Origin: Luteimonas aestuarii
GTDB lineage: Bacteria > Pseudomonadota > Gammaproteobacteria > Xanthomonadales > Xanthomonadaceae
Assembly (NCBI RefSeq): GCF_004357985.1
Contig: NZ_SMTF01000003.1
Span: 248,001 to 312,000, forward strand
DNA: 64,000 nucleotides
Direction: 5' to 3'
Part shown: positions 36,977 through 46,502 of the stretch, piece after piece
How positions within the stretch are numbered: position 1 is the first letter of the stretch
How the letters are laid out: every line of letters begins with the position of its first letter
Program-made: the position numbers and the translations under genes
The notes under the pieces: model-generated
What the model saw: only the letters and a program-made list of their open reading frames with translations
Told to the model about the DNA's origin: nothing
Database searches by the model: none

Positions 36977-37768
36977 ATGAAAGGAAGCAGTAAGATAGCG
37001 CTAGGGATTGGCGTTGCCGCCTTGCTCGTGGCAGCCGTTTTCTATTATCGGTCCGATTCAACCACCGGGCCAGTCGACGGGCCGGTGAGCACTCTGGTCG
37101 TCGAATCAGAATCCCCTTCCCCCGTCAGTCAGCCGAGCGTGGACCCGGTAGCCGCGAGTTCGGAGCCTGGCCGTCATGCCGCAAATGCTGCGGGCGGATC
37201 GCAGTTCCTTGAATCGGGATATCGCTGGAATCCTGTTCAACCAGGAATTGCCCAGAACGCCGAAGATGCGGCTTGGCTGGCGGCGCACGGATATCCCGGG
37301 CCCGACGTAGAGCATTATTTAATGTCGCTGTCGGTTGACGCGTTACGGAGATTGGCCGCGGGCGGAAATCAGCCAGCTCAGGCGATCCTGGCATATAGAT
37401 TGGCTCAATCAGGCTCTCCGCCTGATGAAGTTACGGCATTACTTGAACGCAGTGCTGCCGACGGATCTGTGTATGCCTTAAAAATGGCCGGAGATATCTT
37501 CCAGACCGTGCCTACCATGAAGAATCCTGAGATGGCACACGCTTATTACGGTCTTCTCACGCGCCGGGGAGACCAAGGCGGGCTTATTGCGAATTCGGTG
37601 TTCGGAGACACACTTACGGCGGAAGAACGCGCCAGATCGCGCATGCTTGAAGAAATTTTGTGGCGCAACGTGATGCAGAGGCGGCAAAGGCCGTTTGATC
37701 TTTCGATGCGGCCTGGATTCATTTCGTTGATGGAGCAAAGCAACATTACAAAGGAGCGTATGGAATGA
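36977..37768 (+). CDS. Membrane-anchored hypothetical protein
   Basis: A 263-residue protein. An N-terminal membrane segment (IALGIGVAALLVAAVFYY, residues 7-24) is followed by a Ser/Pro-rich periplasmic linker (about 28-70). A helical region then has Sel1/TPR-like spacing (ALRRLAAGGNQPAQAILAYRLAQSG, VTALLERSAADGSVYALKMAG). GGGGAG lies seven bases before ATG. The stop overlaps the next start by 4 nt, so the two products probably act together at the envelope. GC is lower than in core genes. No family assigned. Confidence 0.7.
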   Translation: MKGSSKIALGIGVAALLVAAVFYYRSDSTTGPVDGPVSTLVVESESPSPVSQPSVDPVAASSEPGRHAANAAGGSQFLESGYRWNPVQPGIAQNAEDAAWLAAHGYPGPDVEHYLMSLSVDALRRLAAGGNQPAQAILAYRLAQSGSPPDEVTALLERSAADGSVYALKMAGDIFQTVPTMKNPEMAHAYYGLLTRRGDQGGLIANSVFGDTLTAEERARSRMLEEILWRNVMQRRQRPFDLSMRPGFISLMEQSNITKERME

Positions 37769-38310
37769 GTATCAGACGGATCGTTGGAGATCGAAAGGCT
37801 GCAGTTCTATCTCTCTTGTTGGCACCAGCAATTGCCCTTGCTTGCACGATCTACGAGGGCGTGTCGTTCGATGTCCATGTCGGCGCTGTCAGCTCCGGAA
37901 TTGAACTGGGTGATCGTCTGGAAGCTGCGCTGGGCTCGCAGTTTGGGGTGGACACGTCTGTCGAAGGGGTCGTGAGGTATCAGGCGCGACTGCCGTTCCT
38001 GAACATCATCGGCGGCTTGATGTCCATCCCCTTCACAAAGTCATGCGGTCAAACATTCAAACAGCGCGCTATCGAGATATACAGTAACTCTGTAGGAAAC
38101 GCAGACACCGGCGGCGGCCCTGGCGGCGGCAATGGGGGCGGCGGCAACGGTTCAGGCCAATACCAAGTCGTCGGCTACACCCCCATATACATTACGGGAA
38201 CGGTCTGTGCTAACGGTTCCTGCTCATCTCAGCAGATTCTCATTGGCTACACCGCGCAGTGGGCGTGGGTTCCCGCAAGACCTGGGCCGCCGACCTACGC
38301 TCAAAACTAA
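37765..38310 (+). CDS. Exported hypothetical protein with Gly-rich linker
   Basis: A 181-residue protein. The N-terminal signal peptide (AAVLSLLLAPAIALA, residues 12-26) is followed at once by Cys27, so it may be secreted or a lipoprotein. Residues about 115-131 are a Gly/Asn linker, with a short aromatic C-terminal domain (YQVVGYTPIYITGTVCANGSC; YTAQWAWVPARPG) that has a Cys pair. It is co-translated with the membrane protein upstream and followed by a strong terminator. Function not recognised. Confidence 0.65.
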   Translation: MSIRRIVGDRKAAVLSLLLAPAIALACTIYEGVSFDVHVGAVSSGIELGDRLEAALGSQFGVDTSVEGVVRYQARLPFLNIIGGLMSIPFTKSCGQTFKQRAIEIYSNSVGNADTGGGPGGGNGGGGNGSGQYQVVGYTPIYITGTVCANGSCSSQQILIGYTAQWAWVPARPGPPTYAQN

Positions 38311-38339
38311 AGCCGATGCGTCCCTGGATCCTGCCACTG

Positions 38340-38366
38340 AGCGCCCCTTCCGCAGGGGCGCTTTTT
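38340..38366 (+). terminator. Rho-independent terminator
   Basis: AGCGCCCC / GGGGCGCT stem with a 7-nt loop and T5. It ends the two-gene 36977-38310 unit. Confidence 0.9.
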
Positions 38367-38446
38367 GTCTTGGTCGCCGGCGCGCCGCTCCGCTCGCAGG
38401 CATTCCCTTCGGTCGCGACGTCAACTCTTGCGTCGGTTGTGTCACC

Positions 38447-39304
38447 TTAATGCGGTCGCAACTGTGGCCTGTTCGCCCCTTTCTGCTCCATCTTTCGCAT
38501 GACTTTGGGCAACGCCTCTATCAGCTCGTCCAGGACGTGGTAGGGCATCAGGTAATCAGCTGAGGACGATCCGGATTGTCGCGGATCGATGCTGGAAATC
38601 TCCAACAGGATGACCGCTGCGGCTAACTCACTCGCGATCTCCCGCACGCCAAACGCAGAGCCAAGAAACGGCTGATGCGGCAGTCCTCTCAAATGCGACC
38701 CCTCGTTCCAGGCGGGCACCGGTCCTTTGGCACCGACGAGCAGACGTTTATCCAGCCCTTGCGCGATCATCATGTCCCGAAGCTCCGGCAGACCACGCAC
38801 CATATCCTCCAGCACTGAGTAGGCCATCAGGATGCCTTTGCGACTGCCCTCTGCGATCTCGCCGGAGCCTTCCACAGCCCGGATGCGAAAGTCGACAAGC
38901 ACGCAGCCGGTGTCGGGCACGACTTCCCCAAAGGAGACGCCCAGGATCTCGTCCATCCCGGCGTAGGCCTGCGGCCATGCCCCGCCGCTTGCGAGCGTCC
39001 GCGGATCCTCGCTGGACGGATCGAGCTTGGTGATGATCTCCACCCGCTCAGTGCGGGCTCTGGCCTCTTCAAGCGCGCCCTTGAACACGTGGTCGCCCCC
39101 GGCGGCGCGAAGATCCTGGATGACCTTCGGCAACACCCCCTGGATCGACTCAAGCACATGGAACGGCAGATAGATCGGGACGTCCTCTTCGCGCACCGTC
39201 CCATCTTTGTCTTGGACCCGGCTCTTAAAAACGAACCGGGCAGATCCCGCTTCGGGCACGAGCTCGTCGACGTCGACATGCCAGCACATGATCTTCTTGG
39301 TCAT
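38447..39304 (-). CDS. Triplicated-domain protein downstream of dnaE2
   Basis: A 285-residue protein with no family I recognise. It contains three diverged copies of one about 60-residue module, each ending in L-x-x-Y/F-x-VL-x6-LP: residues 46-65 (LPFHVLESIQGVLPKVIQ), 159-178 (MAYSVLEDMVRGLPELRD) and 252-271 (LMPYHVLDELIEALPKVM). Each is preceded by a beta-strand pair. It lies 71 bp after dnaE2 on the same strand and may be part of the SOS cassette. No signal peptide or membrane segment is seen. Confidence 0.7.
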   Translation of the reverse strand: MTKKIMCWHVDVDELVPEAGSARFVFKSRVQDKDGTVREEDVPIYLPFHVLESIQGVLPKVIQDLRAAGGDHVFKGALEEARARTERVEIITKLDPSSEDPRTLASGGAWPQAYAGMDEILGVSFGEVVPDTGCVLVDFRIRAVEGSGEIAEGSRKGILMAYSVLEDMVRGLPELRDMMIAQGLDKRLLVGAKGPVPAWNEGSHLRGLPHQPFLGSAFGVREIASELAAAVILLEISSIDPRQSGSSSADYLMPYHVLDELIEALPKVMRKMEQKGANRPQLRPH

Positions 39305-39375
39305 GCTCAACTCCTGAAGGCGCACCATGGCCCGTTGTGTAAATTTTGGCACCGACTGCGTGAAGCCACACCCGC

Positions 39376-42300
39376 TCAGTGGAAGTCCCGGGAACGCGTG
39401 TCCAGCCCACCCAGGATCTCGCTGAAATCATGGAGCCGGTTGGCCACGAGGTTACCGACCCCGTCGCTCCACTCCCACTTGCCATCCACGACCATGAGCC
39501 GCGATCCAATCAGCTCCTTGCGCTGTCGCTCACCCAAGTCTGGCCAGACGATCACCTGGACGTTTCCATGTTCGTCTTCCAGTGTCAGAAAGGTCGTGCC
39601 GCTGGCGGTGGCCGGGCGTTGCCGAAGCGTGACCAATCCCGCCACACGCACGCGCGAGCCGCTGCGGCGGGCCATCACCTCGCGGCTGTCGACGCAGCGC
39701 TTGCGCTTGAGCTGGTCCCGCAGCAGGGCGAGCGGGTGCCGCCCCAGTGTCAGGCCCAGCGTGGCGTAGTCTGCGGTCAGATCCTCGCCCTCCTGCGGGC
39801 TCGGCAGATCCACCGCGTCCTCATCGGGGCTGTCAGAGAACAACGGCCGCTGCTGCTCTACCCCGGCGATCTCCCACCGCGCGCCATTACGGTGACCCGA
39901 CAGGCGGGCCAAGGCGCCGGCCTCGGCCAAGAGCGTCTGGTCCCTGCGATCGAGCTGCCCGCGGTGGCACATGTCCTGGACGTGCCGGAACGGTTGGCGT
40001 TCGCGCGCGGCCACCAGCCGCAACGCCGCAGCCTCACTGAATCCGCGGATCTCGCGCAGGCCCAGGCGGATGGCTGGCTGCTCGCGCGGATCCTCGCGGT
40101 CCTCCAAGGTGTTGTCCCAGTGGCTCACGGTGACATCCACCGGGCGGATCTCGATGCCTTTTCGGCGTGCGTCCTGGGTGAGCTGGCTCGTTGAGTAGAA
40201 GCCCATGGGTTGGGAGTTGAGAAGCGCGCAGGTGAACGCCGCATGCTCGTGACACTTAAGCCAACAGCTGGCATAGGTCAGCAGCGCGAAGCTCGCCGCA
40301 TGGCTTTCGGGGAAGCCATAACCGGAGAAGCCGACGATCTGCTGGAAAACCTCTTCGGCGTAGCTCAGTGGATGCCCGTTGGCCAGCATGCCAGAGATGA
40401 TCTTCTCCCGGTGATGGTCCATGTTTCCATGCCGCTTCCATGCGGCCATCGAGCGGCGCAGCTGGTCCGCCTCACCCGCGTTGTAGCCGGCCGCAACCAT
40501 CGCCATGCGCATCACCTGCTCCTGGAACAGCGGCACGCCCAGCGTTCGCTCGTAGATCTCGCGGATCGCGTCGTTCGGATATGTCACCTCCTCCTTGCCT
40601 TGCCGGCGCATGAGGAACGGGTGGACCATGTTTCCCTGGATGGGCCCGGGTCGGATGATCGCCACTTCGATCACCAGGTCGTAGAAGCACTTGGGCTTCA
40701 TGCGCGGCAGGAACGACATCTGCGCCCGGCTTTCGATCTGGAACACGCCGATGGTGTCGGCCTTACCGATCATCTCGTAGGTGGCGCGGTCCTCCGCGGG
40801 GATGGACGCAGGTGTCAGATCCCGACCGCGATGGCGGCGAAGCAGGTCCAGCGCCTTGCGGATGCAGGTGAGCATGCCCAGCGCGAGACAATCGACCTTC
40901 AGCAGCCCCAGGCTATCCAGGTCATCCTTGTCCCACTGGATGATGGTGCGGTCGGGCATCGCCGCGTTTTCCACCGGCACCAGCGACCACAGTGGCGCAT
41001 CGGAGATCACAAACCCGCCCACGTGCTGCGACAGGTGGCGGGGGTGGTCGAGCAGTTGCCCCGTCAGTGCGACGACGCGGCGCATCACCGGGGAGGACGG
41101 ATCGAACCCGGCCTCGCTCAGCTTCTCATCCAGCGGCGAGTTGCCGCTCCACCAGCCCACGCAGGCAGACAGGGCATCGACCTGGTCCCCGGGCAGACCC
41201 ATGGCACGTGCCACATCGCGCATGGCGCTCTTGGCGCGGTAGCAGATGACCGTTGCAGCCAGTGCCGCGCGCTCCCGGCCGTAGCGCCGATACACATACT
41301 GGATCACCTCCTCCCGGCGCTCGTGCTCGAAATCGATGTCGATGTCCGGCGGCTCGTTGCGCTCCTTGGAAATGAAGCGCTCCATGAGCATCTCCATGCG
41401 GGTCGGATCGACTTCGGTCACGCCCAGCGCGAAGCACACCGCACTGTTGGCGGCCGAGCCGCGTCCCTGGCACAGGATGTTCCGGCTGCGCGCGAAGCGC
41501 ACGATGTCGTGCACGGTCAGGAAGTAGGCTTCGTAATCGAGCTCACGGATAAGCGCCAGCTCGTGCTCGATCTGCGCCCGCACTTTCGCCGTGGTGCCCC
41601 CAGGCCAGCGCCAACGAATGCCCTCCTCCGTCAGCTGACGCAGCCAGCTGGCAGGCGTGTGGCCCTCGGGCACAATCTCTGCCGGGTAGCGGTATTGCAG
41701 CTGGTCAAGGGTGAACGTGCATCGCTCGGCGATGGCGATGGTCTCCTCCATGAGCGCCGCTCCGTAGGTCGCGGACAGCGCCGCCATCGTGCGCAGGTGC
41801 CGCTCGCCGTTGCGAAACAGGAATGCGCCAGCACGGGCGACGGGGACATTGTGCCGCGTAGCGGTCAGGACATCCTGGAGCGCACGACGGCCGCGTGTAG
41901 CCATGTGCACGTCGCCCGCGGCGACCATGCGCAAGCCTACCTCCGCCGCTGTCGCCTCCAGCGCACTCAGCCGCCGCGCATCGTTGCGGTCGCGGTGGAG
42001 TTCGACGGCCAGCCACACACGATCGCCCATGACGGACTTCAGCCACGCGCCCTGCCCTGGGTCTATCTGCGAACCCGGGATCCACAGCGCCAGCGTTCCA
42101 CGCAGCCCATCGGAAAGATCGGCACGGCAGAGGTGGTAGTCGCCCTTGGCCGCGGCACGGCGTCCGGTGGTGATCAGCCGGCAGATCGTTTCGTAACCGT
42201 CGCGATCCTGCGCCAGCAGCACCAGCTTCAGGCCGTCGGCCAACGTGATCTCGGTGCCCACGATCAGGCGCAGGCCCGTGCGCTTGGCGGCCTCCCACGC

Positions 42301-42450
42301 GCGCACGATCCCGGCCAGCGAGCATTCGTCCGTGATCGCAAGCGCAGCGTAGCCGCAGGCCTTGGCGCGCTCGAACAACTCCAGTGCGCTGGATGCGCCG
42401 CGCTGGAAACTGAAATCGCTCAGGCAATGAAGCTCGGCGTAGGCGGTCAT
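39376..42450 (-). CDS. dnaE2: Error-prone DNA polymerase III alpha DnaE2 (ImuC)
   Basis: A 1024-residue C-family translesion polymerase. The PHP domain starts [35 protein letters not shown]. The palm has [21 protein letters not shown] and [16 protein letters not shown] with catalytic Asp residues. The HhH and OB-fold regions follow ([25 protein letters not shown]). It works with ImuA and ImuB in SOS mutagenesis. ATG 42450 overlaps the imuB stop by 4 nt. It is the fourth gene of the lexA2-imuA-imuB-dnaE2 operon. Confidence 0.95.
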   Translation of the reverse strand: MTAYAELHCLSDFSFQRGASSALELFERAKACGYAALAITDECSLAGIVRAWEAAKRTGLRLIVGTEITLADGLKLVLLAQDRDGYETICRLITTGRRAAAKGDYHLCRADLSDGLRGTLALWIPGSQIDPGQGAWLKSVMGDRVWLAVELHRDRNDARRLSALEATAAEVGLRMVAAGDVHMATRGRRALQDVLTATRHNVPVARAGAFLFRNGERHLRTMAALSATYGAALMEETIAIAERCTFTLDQLQYRYPAEIVPEGHTPASWLRQLTEEGIRWRWPGGTTAKVRAQIEHELALIRELDYEAYFLTVHDIVRFARSRNILCQGRGSAANSAVCFALGVTEVDPTRMEMLMERFISKERNEPPDIDIDFEHERREEVIQYVYRRYGRERAALAATVICYRAKSAMRDVARAMGLPGDQVDALSACVGWWSGNSPLDEKLSEAGFDPSSPVMRRVVALTGQLLDHPRHLSQHVGGFVISDAPLWSLVPVENAAMPDRTIIQWDKDDLDSLGLLKVDCLALGMLTCIRKALDLLRRHRGRDLTPASIPAEDRATYEMIGKADTIGVFQIESRAQMSFLPRMKPKCFYDLVIEVAIIRPGPIQGNMVHPFLMRRQGKEEVTYPNDAIREIYERTLGVPLFQEQVMRMAMVAAGYNAGEADQLRRSMAAWKRHGNMDHHREKIISGMLANGHPLSYAEEVFQQIVGFSGYGFPESHAASFALLTYASCWLKCHEHAAFTCALLNSQPMGFYSTSQLTQDARRKGIEIRPVDVTVSHWDNTLEDREDPREQPAIRLGLREIRGFSEAAALRLVAARERQPFRHVQDMCHRGQLDRRDQTLLAEAGALARLSGHRNGARWEIAGVEQQRPLFSDSPDEDAVDLPSPQEGEDLTADYATLGLTLGRHPLALLRDQLKRKRCVDSREVMARRSGSRVRVAGLVTLRQRPATASGTTFLTLEDEHGNVQVIVWPDLGERQRKELIGSRLMVVDGKWEWSDGVGNLVANRLHDFSEILGGLDTRSRDFH

Positions 42451-43862
42451 GCGAACCAACCATGGAGCATCCACGGCCCCTGCTCGCCTACGCCGCAAAA
42501 CGCCCACGCATGCTGGCCCTGCGAGGTCTCCAGGACGTAGTAGTCGCGCTTGGCGTCCTCGCCGTCCCACCAGCCCGTCTCCAAGCGCTCAGGGCCCGCC
42601 AGGATGCGCACACGATGGTCGCGCAGCGGCACGGGCCTTGGGAGCAGCCAAGTGGGGCGCGGCGGTCGGTCGACTGGCTCTTTATTGCGCAATACAGAAG
42701 CGCGCTGCCACGCCCGTTCCGGGCGCGGGTCACTGTCGGACGCGATCTGGTAGACGGCATCGGGACCTAGGCGCGCACGCAAGCGTTCACGCAACTGCTC
42801 CCATGGCACGGCCGCCGCCGGCCGCTCGTCGAACAGGTCCCTGCCCCCGGGCACGAAGGCCGGTAGGTCACGCGCCACGAGGCGCAGCGCGATGATGGCC
42901 TTGGGGATCGACGTGCGCTCAAGCCGGCCGCGTGTGAGCTCGAACAGCATGGCCGGATCGCGCTCGGCCGCCAGCAGCCCCACTTCCACCTCAGTTGCCG
43001 GATGATCATCGTGCTCCAGCAGGAGCTTGAAATGGAGCACCCCGCCATCCCTGCCTGCCAGATACGCGGCCAGGTCACCGGTGAGCCGGCGCACGGGGAA
43101 CAGCAGCGCCATGTGGTTCTCGACCTCGTAGGACAGCTCCACGCGCACATCGAACACGTCCGGCGGCTGGTAGCACTCCAGCAGCTCCGGCGCGTCGCCC
43201 AGCATGCGGTCGACCGTCTCCAGCACCTCAATGCCGAAACGTCGGCGCAGCGCGTCGCGCGGCAGCGCAAACACCTGCCGCAGGTGTCGCACGCCCATGC
43301 CTGCCAGCCGCTGGCCCGCATCCCCTGGCAGACAGGCCTTGCGGACAGGCACGCGTGCGAGCGTGTGCCGTAGTTGCTCGGCGGTAGTCACCGCCAGCCC
43401 GTCCTGGGCGCCAGCGAGCACGCGCGCGCCGAGTGCGGTCGGCGCCATGGCGATCCTGTGCCGGAACCCCAAGGCCGTCAGGTCCTCGCGCAGCTGCGCC
43501 TGGAGCTGGGGCCATGGCCCCATGATCGAGAAGCTGCCCTTGACCTCCAGCAGCACGGCACCGGGCCACCCTGCCCAGACTTGGGAGCTGTAGCGATAAG
43601 CCCATGCGGCCAGGAAGCGCTGCCAGTGCGCGTCGAGCGCCGGGTCGTGATCCATGGCCGTGAACCGTGGGCAGATGGCCTGTGCGGCGACAAGGCGCTG
43701 TCCGGGTCGCAGTCCAGCTTCGCCTGCGGCGCGATTGACTGCCACAAGCTCCCGGCGCTGGGTCGGGCCCCCGACCAGGACCAGCGGCTCGTCAGGCGTC
43801 GGGTGTCGCCGGAGGACGCTGTCGATCCCCAGATGGGGCAGGAGGATGCAAGCCCACAGCAC
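42447..43862 (-). CDS. imuB: ImuB, inactive Y-family polymerase-like protein
   Basis: A 471-residue Y-family paralogue that links the mutasome to the beta clamp. The N-terminus [18 protein letters not shown] replaces the catalytic Asp motif of DinB, as usual in ImuB. The fingers/palm remnant ([19 protein letters not shown]), HhH region ([24 protein letters not shown]) and C-terminal extension ([15 protein letters not shown]) are present. It starts 9 bp after imuA and overlaps dnaE2. Confidence 0.92.
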   Translation of the reverse strand: MLWACILLPHLGIDSVLRRHPTPDEPLVLVGGPTQRRELVAVNRAAGEAGLRPGQRLVAAQAICPRFTAMDHDPALDAHWQRFLAAWAYRYSSQVWAGWPGAVLLEVKGSFSIMGPWPQLQAQLREDLTALGFRHRIAMAPTALGARVLAGAQDGLAVTTAEQLRHTLARVPVRKACLPGDAGQRLAGMGVRHLRQVFALPRDALRRRFGIEVLETVDRMLGDAPELLECYQPPDVFDVRVELSYEVENHMALLFPVRRLTGDLAAYLAGRDGGVLHFKLLLEHDDHPATEVEVGLLAAERDPAMLFELTRGRLERTSIPKAIIALRLVARDLPAFVPGGRDLFDERPAAAVPWEQLRERLRARLGPDAVYQIASDSDPRPERAWQRASVLRNKEPVDRPPRPTWLLPRPVPLRDHRVRILAGPERLETGWWDGEDAKRDYYVLETSQGQHAWAFCGVGEQGPWMLHGWFA

Positions 43863-43871
43863 GGCGGCAGC

Positions 43872-44486
43872 TCAATGGAAAACCGGAAGTGCGAACGACT
43901 GCGACGGCGCCACTCCGCCGCGACACTTGCGCACCGTAACCGTGCGCCGGCCGCCAATCTCCAACCGGAGTGCGGCCGGCGAGGCCTGATCAGCATGCCT
44001 GCGGTCGCGCACCGCAAACCCTAGCGCCTGGCCGGTGTCGGCGGCGACCTGGAGGCGGCGCAGACCGTGGTGGTCGATCTTTCTCGGCCAGCCGATCACT
44101 GCTGCGCACGCGCCCGAGCGCAGCACCTGCTCAAACGCCCACAGCGCCTTGGCCGCATCGGCCTCGATCACGTGGACATGATCCAGCGCCAGGCCGCGCT
44201 CTTCCAAGGCCGGCGCATAGGGAATGTAGGGCGGCGCGACCAGCACAACGAGCTTGCCGACCTGCGTCAGGCGTCGCAGCGTGGGCAGCAGCAGATCCAC
44301 CTCCCCTACACCGTCAGCGGGAACAAGGATCTCGGTCAGCGCGTGCTCCGGCCAACCCCCCAACGGAAGCGCGTCATCCAGCGCTACGTGCCCGGTTGGC
44401 TGGCGACTGACCGACGCGGGCGTGGCCGGGCCGCGCCACACCGTCCGTGCATCGAGCATCTCGCGAAGGGCAACGACCTGGCCCAT
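43872..44486 (-). CDS. imuA: ImuA, RecA/SulA-like mutasome protein
   Basis: A 204-residue protein of the ImuA family. It resembles the RecA core without a functional P-loop: HVALDDALPLGGWPEHALTEIL, LLPTLRRLTQVGKLVVLVAPPYIPYAPAL and VIEADAAKALWAFEQVLRSG. It promotes ImuB/DnaE2 mutagenesis. The C-terminus is basic. It begins 3 bp after the lexA2 stop, so lexA2 through dnaE2 is one transcript. Confidence 0.92.
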   Translation of the reverse strand: MGQVVALREMLDARTVWRGPATPASVSRQPTGHVALDDALPLGGWPEHALTEILVPADGVGEVDLLLPTLRRLTQVGKLVVLVAPPYIPYAPALEERGLALDHVHVIEADAAKALWAFEQVLRSGACAAVIGWPRKIDHHGLRRLQVAADTGQALGFAVRDRRHADQASPAALRLEIGGRRTVTVRKCRGGVAPSQSFALPVFH

Positions 44487-44489
44487 GCG

Positions 44490-45101
44490 CTAGACCGTTC
44501 GGATGAGCCCGCAGTAGAGGCCTTCAATGGCGAAGTCCTCCACGGGATCGGGATCAATCGGGGCGAACCCGGGGTTGCATGAAAGCAGACGCACCGAGCG
44601 GCCCTTGCGGTGAAGCCGCTTCACAGTCAGCCCCTCGCCGCCCAATCGCGCAACGACGATCTGCCCATGTTCTGCGTCCGGCGTGGGATGAACACCAATC
44701 AGGTCGCCATCGAGGATGCCGGCGTCGATCATCGACTGTCCCTGCACACGCAGCAGGTAGCGCGGTCGCGGGCGGAAGAGCGTGCGATCCACGGCAATCG
44801 AACGCTCGATGTGCTCGCCCACGAAGATGGGCATGCCGGCGGCGACACGCCCCACCAGCGGAAGATCAAGCGTTGCGGCCTTGCGCCCCACCCCCAGCAA
44901 CCGGATCCCGCGCGCCTTGTGTGGGGCGAGCTCGATCCAGCCCTTCTCGGCGAGCGCCGCCAGATGCTTGGCCACCCCGTTGGGGCTGGCCAGGCCGAAC
45001 GCGTGCGCGATCTCCGTGATCGTCGGCGCACCACCGTGCTCCGCGAAGTGCTGGCGGAGGTAGTCCAGAACGGCCTGCTGGCGGTCGGTGAGCGTATCCA
45101 T
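44490..45101 (-). CDS. lexA: LexA2-type SOS repressor
   Basis: A 203-residue LexA. The N-terminal winged helix (LTDRQQAVLDYLRQHFAEHGG, PTITEIAHAFGLASPNGVAKHL) differs from canonical LexA in its recognition helix. The self-cleavage site is Ala88-Gly89, with catalytic Ser123 (GQSM) and Lys161 (LTVKRL). All residues for RecA-stimulated cleavage are present. As first gene of the mutagenesis cassette it should repress itself and imuA-imuB-dnaE2 through the dyad directly upstream. ATG 45101 was preferred; upstream codons translate the operator. Confidence 0.94.
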   Translation of the reverse strand: MDTLTDRQQAVLDYLRQHFAEHGGAPTITEIAHAFGLASPNGVAKHLAALAEKGWIELAPHKARGIRLLGVGRKAATLDLPLVGRVAAGMPIFVGEHIERSIAVDRTLFRPRPRYLLRVQGQSMIDAGILDGDLIGVHPTPDAEHGQIVVARLGGEGLTVKRLHRKGRSVRLLSCNPGFAPIDPDPVEDFAIEGLYCGLIRTV

Positions 45102-45122
45102 AGTGGAAATATTTACACCACT
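45102..45122 (-). promoter_or_regulatory. Candidate LexA2 operator
   Basis: AGTGG (45102-45106) and CCACT (45118-45122) flank an AT-rich 11-bp centre; the minus-strand core is GGTGTAAATATTTCC. It abuts the lexA2 start codon, so binding would block its own expression. It is unlike the CTG-N10-CAG box of E. coli. Confidence 0.6.
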
Positions 45123-45278
45123 GGGGGCGAGCGTGTCCAAGCGCAGTGGAACCATCCGCGGTCTCAGGGATGGAGATCCAAGAAAAAACAGGCGCTTTGG
45201 CCCCACGGCTCACCCGCCGGCTGACGGCGTGGAACCAGCGAGGTCGTTCAGGTTGCGCGGCTCGACTGCCCCCGGCCC

Positions 45279-46220
45279 TCAGCTGCCCGCGGGCCCGGTC
45301 CACTCCCTGGGCTGGGGCAGTCCCAGTCGCTCCATCATGGTCGTGCCGTTGCGCACGCCCTGATCTTCGTAGTTGTTGTTGAAGATCACGTGGAGCACAT
45401 CCACGACATCGGACAGCTCGCGGATCTGTATCGCCAGATCGTCGAGTTCGTCCGTCGAATAGTCGTAGTCGAAGCGGTCGGATGCCGCAGTGGCACCCTT
45501 GATGTCCCAGGTTTCCTCATTGCGCCCGTGCAGTCGCACGATCGCCAAGCGCGGATTGGTCGTTGCCCAGACTTGGGGGATCGACTTGTCGGGGATGTTC
45601 TGGGGTTCGTCGACCACGACGTGGACAACGCCCAACTGCTGCTCCCAATCCAGCGTCTCCGCATCACGGACCCCATCGAACCAACCGATGGACCGAAACT
45701 CCACGGCGAGTGTGTAGCCAGACAGCCGGTCCACACACTCCTCGATGTGGGCGATGGTGCCCTTCGCGGGCTTGACCCAGTGCGGAAACTGGAAGTGCAC
45801 AGCCTGGAGCTTGCCCGCCTCCTTCAACGGCCGGATCGCGATCTCGAAGCGACGCCAAAGCTCGTCGCGGATCTCTGCTGGCGTGTCCTTGTAGTAGAGG
45901 TTCTTCTTGGTGACGAAGTGAAGCTGCAGCGCATCGGCGATATCCTTGGGCAGCATCTTCTGTGGCGTCTGGTGGCCGGTGAACAGGCGGAACGCCTTGA
46001 GGTTGAACACGAACTCAGCGGGCGTGCGTTCGACCCACTTCTCCGAGTTGCTCGCACTTGGCATCGCGTAATAGCTGCTGTCGACCTCGACCAGCGGGAA
46101 GCGCGAGGCGTAGTAGCGCAGCCGATCCTCAGGCGTCTTCGCGTCCTTCGGATAGAAGAGCTTGGATTTGATCAGGCTGGGATCGGTCCAGCTGGCAGTG
46201 CCAACGAGTATCTTGCCCAT
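45279..46220 (-). CDS. DUF72-family protein
   Basis: A 313-residue protein of the YecE/DUF72 TIM-barrel family (MGKILVGTASWTDPSLIKSKLFYPKDA, ASRFPLVEVDSSYYAMPS, LAVEFRSIGWFDG, VRLHGRNEETWD). The biochemical role is unknown; conserved acidic and aromatic residues suggest an enzyme. It lies upstream of lexA2 on the same strand, separated by 177 bp that hold the LexA2 operator. DUF72 genes often accompany imu or repair cassettes on mobile DNA, but no functional link is proven. Confidence 0.88.
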   Translation of the reverse strand: MGKILVGTASWTDPSLIKSKLFYPKDAKTPEDRLRYYASRFPLVEVDSSYYAMPSASNSEKWVERTPAEFVFNLKAFRLFTGHQTPQKMLPKDIADALQLHFVTKKNLYYKDTPAEIRDELWRRFEIAIRPLKEAGKLQAVHFQFPHWVKPAKGTIAHIEECVDRLSGYTLAVEFRSIGWFDGVRDAETLDWEQQLGVVHVVVDEPQNIPDKSIPQVWATTNPRLAIVRLHGRNEETWDIKGATAASDRFDYDYSTDELDDLAIQIRELSDVVDVLHVIFNNNYEDQGVRNGTTMMERLGLPQPREWTGPAGS

Positions 46221-46502
46221 ACGGCAATGCTACTCCTGAAAGCGCCGCGGACTGGCCCGGGGATGTCGGAGTTTCCTTACAGCACCGGTCGGCGTTGCCC
46301 GACTGCCGTGCCCGGGTGACCGGCGCACACTGGCCATGCCCCGGCAGCATGGCCTTGCGCCAGGAATGGACGCCGCTCAGCAGGAAAGGCCGGTCCCCTG
46401 AGCAAGGACCGAAGCTGTGCCGGGGCAATTTTACAGAGCAGCTGTGCCCATGGGCCATGTCATCTCCGCTACTCCAGCTCAACTCCGCGAGGCGCGAGTT
46501 GG

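Noticed and set aside
40210-42540. 776-codon open frame antisense to dnaE2
   Set aside because: Shadow of the dnaE2 frame; composition rich in His/Gln/Arg with no domain.
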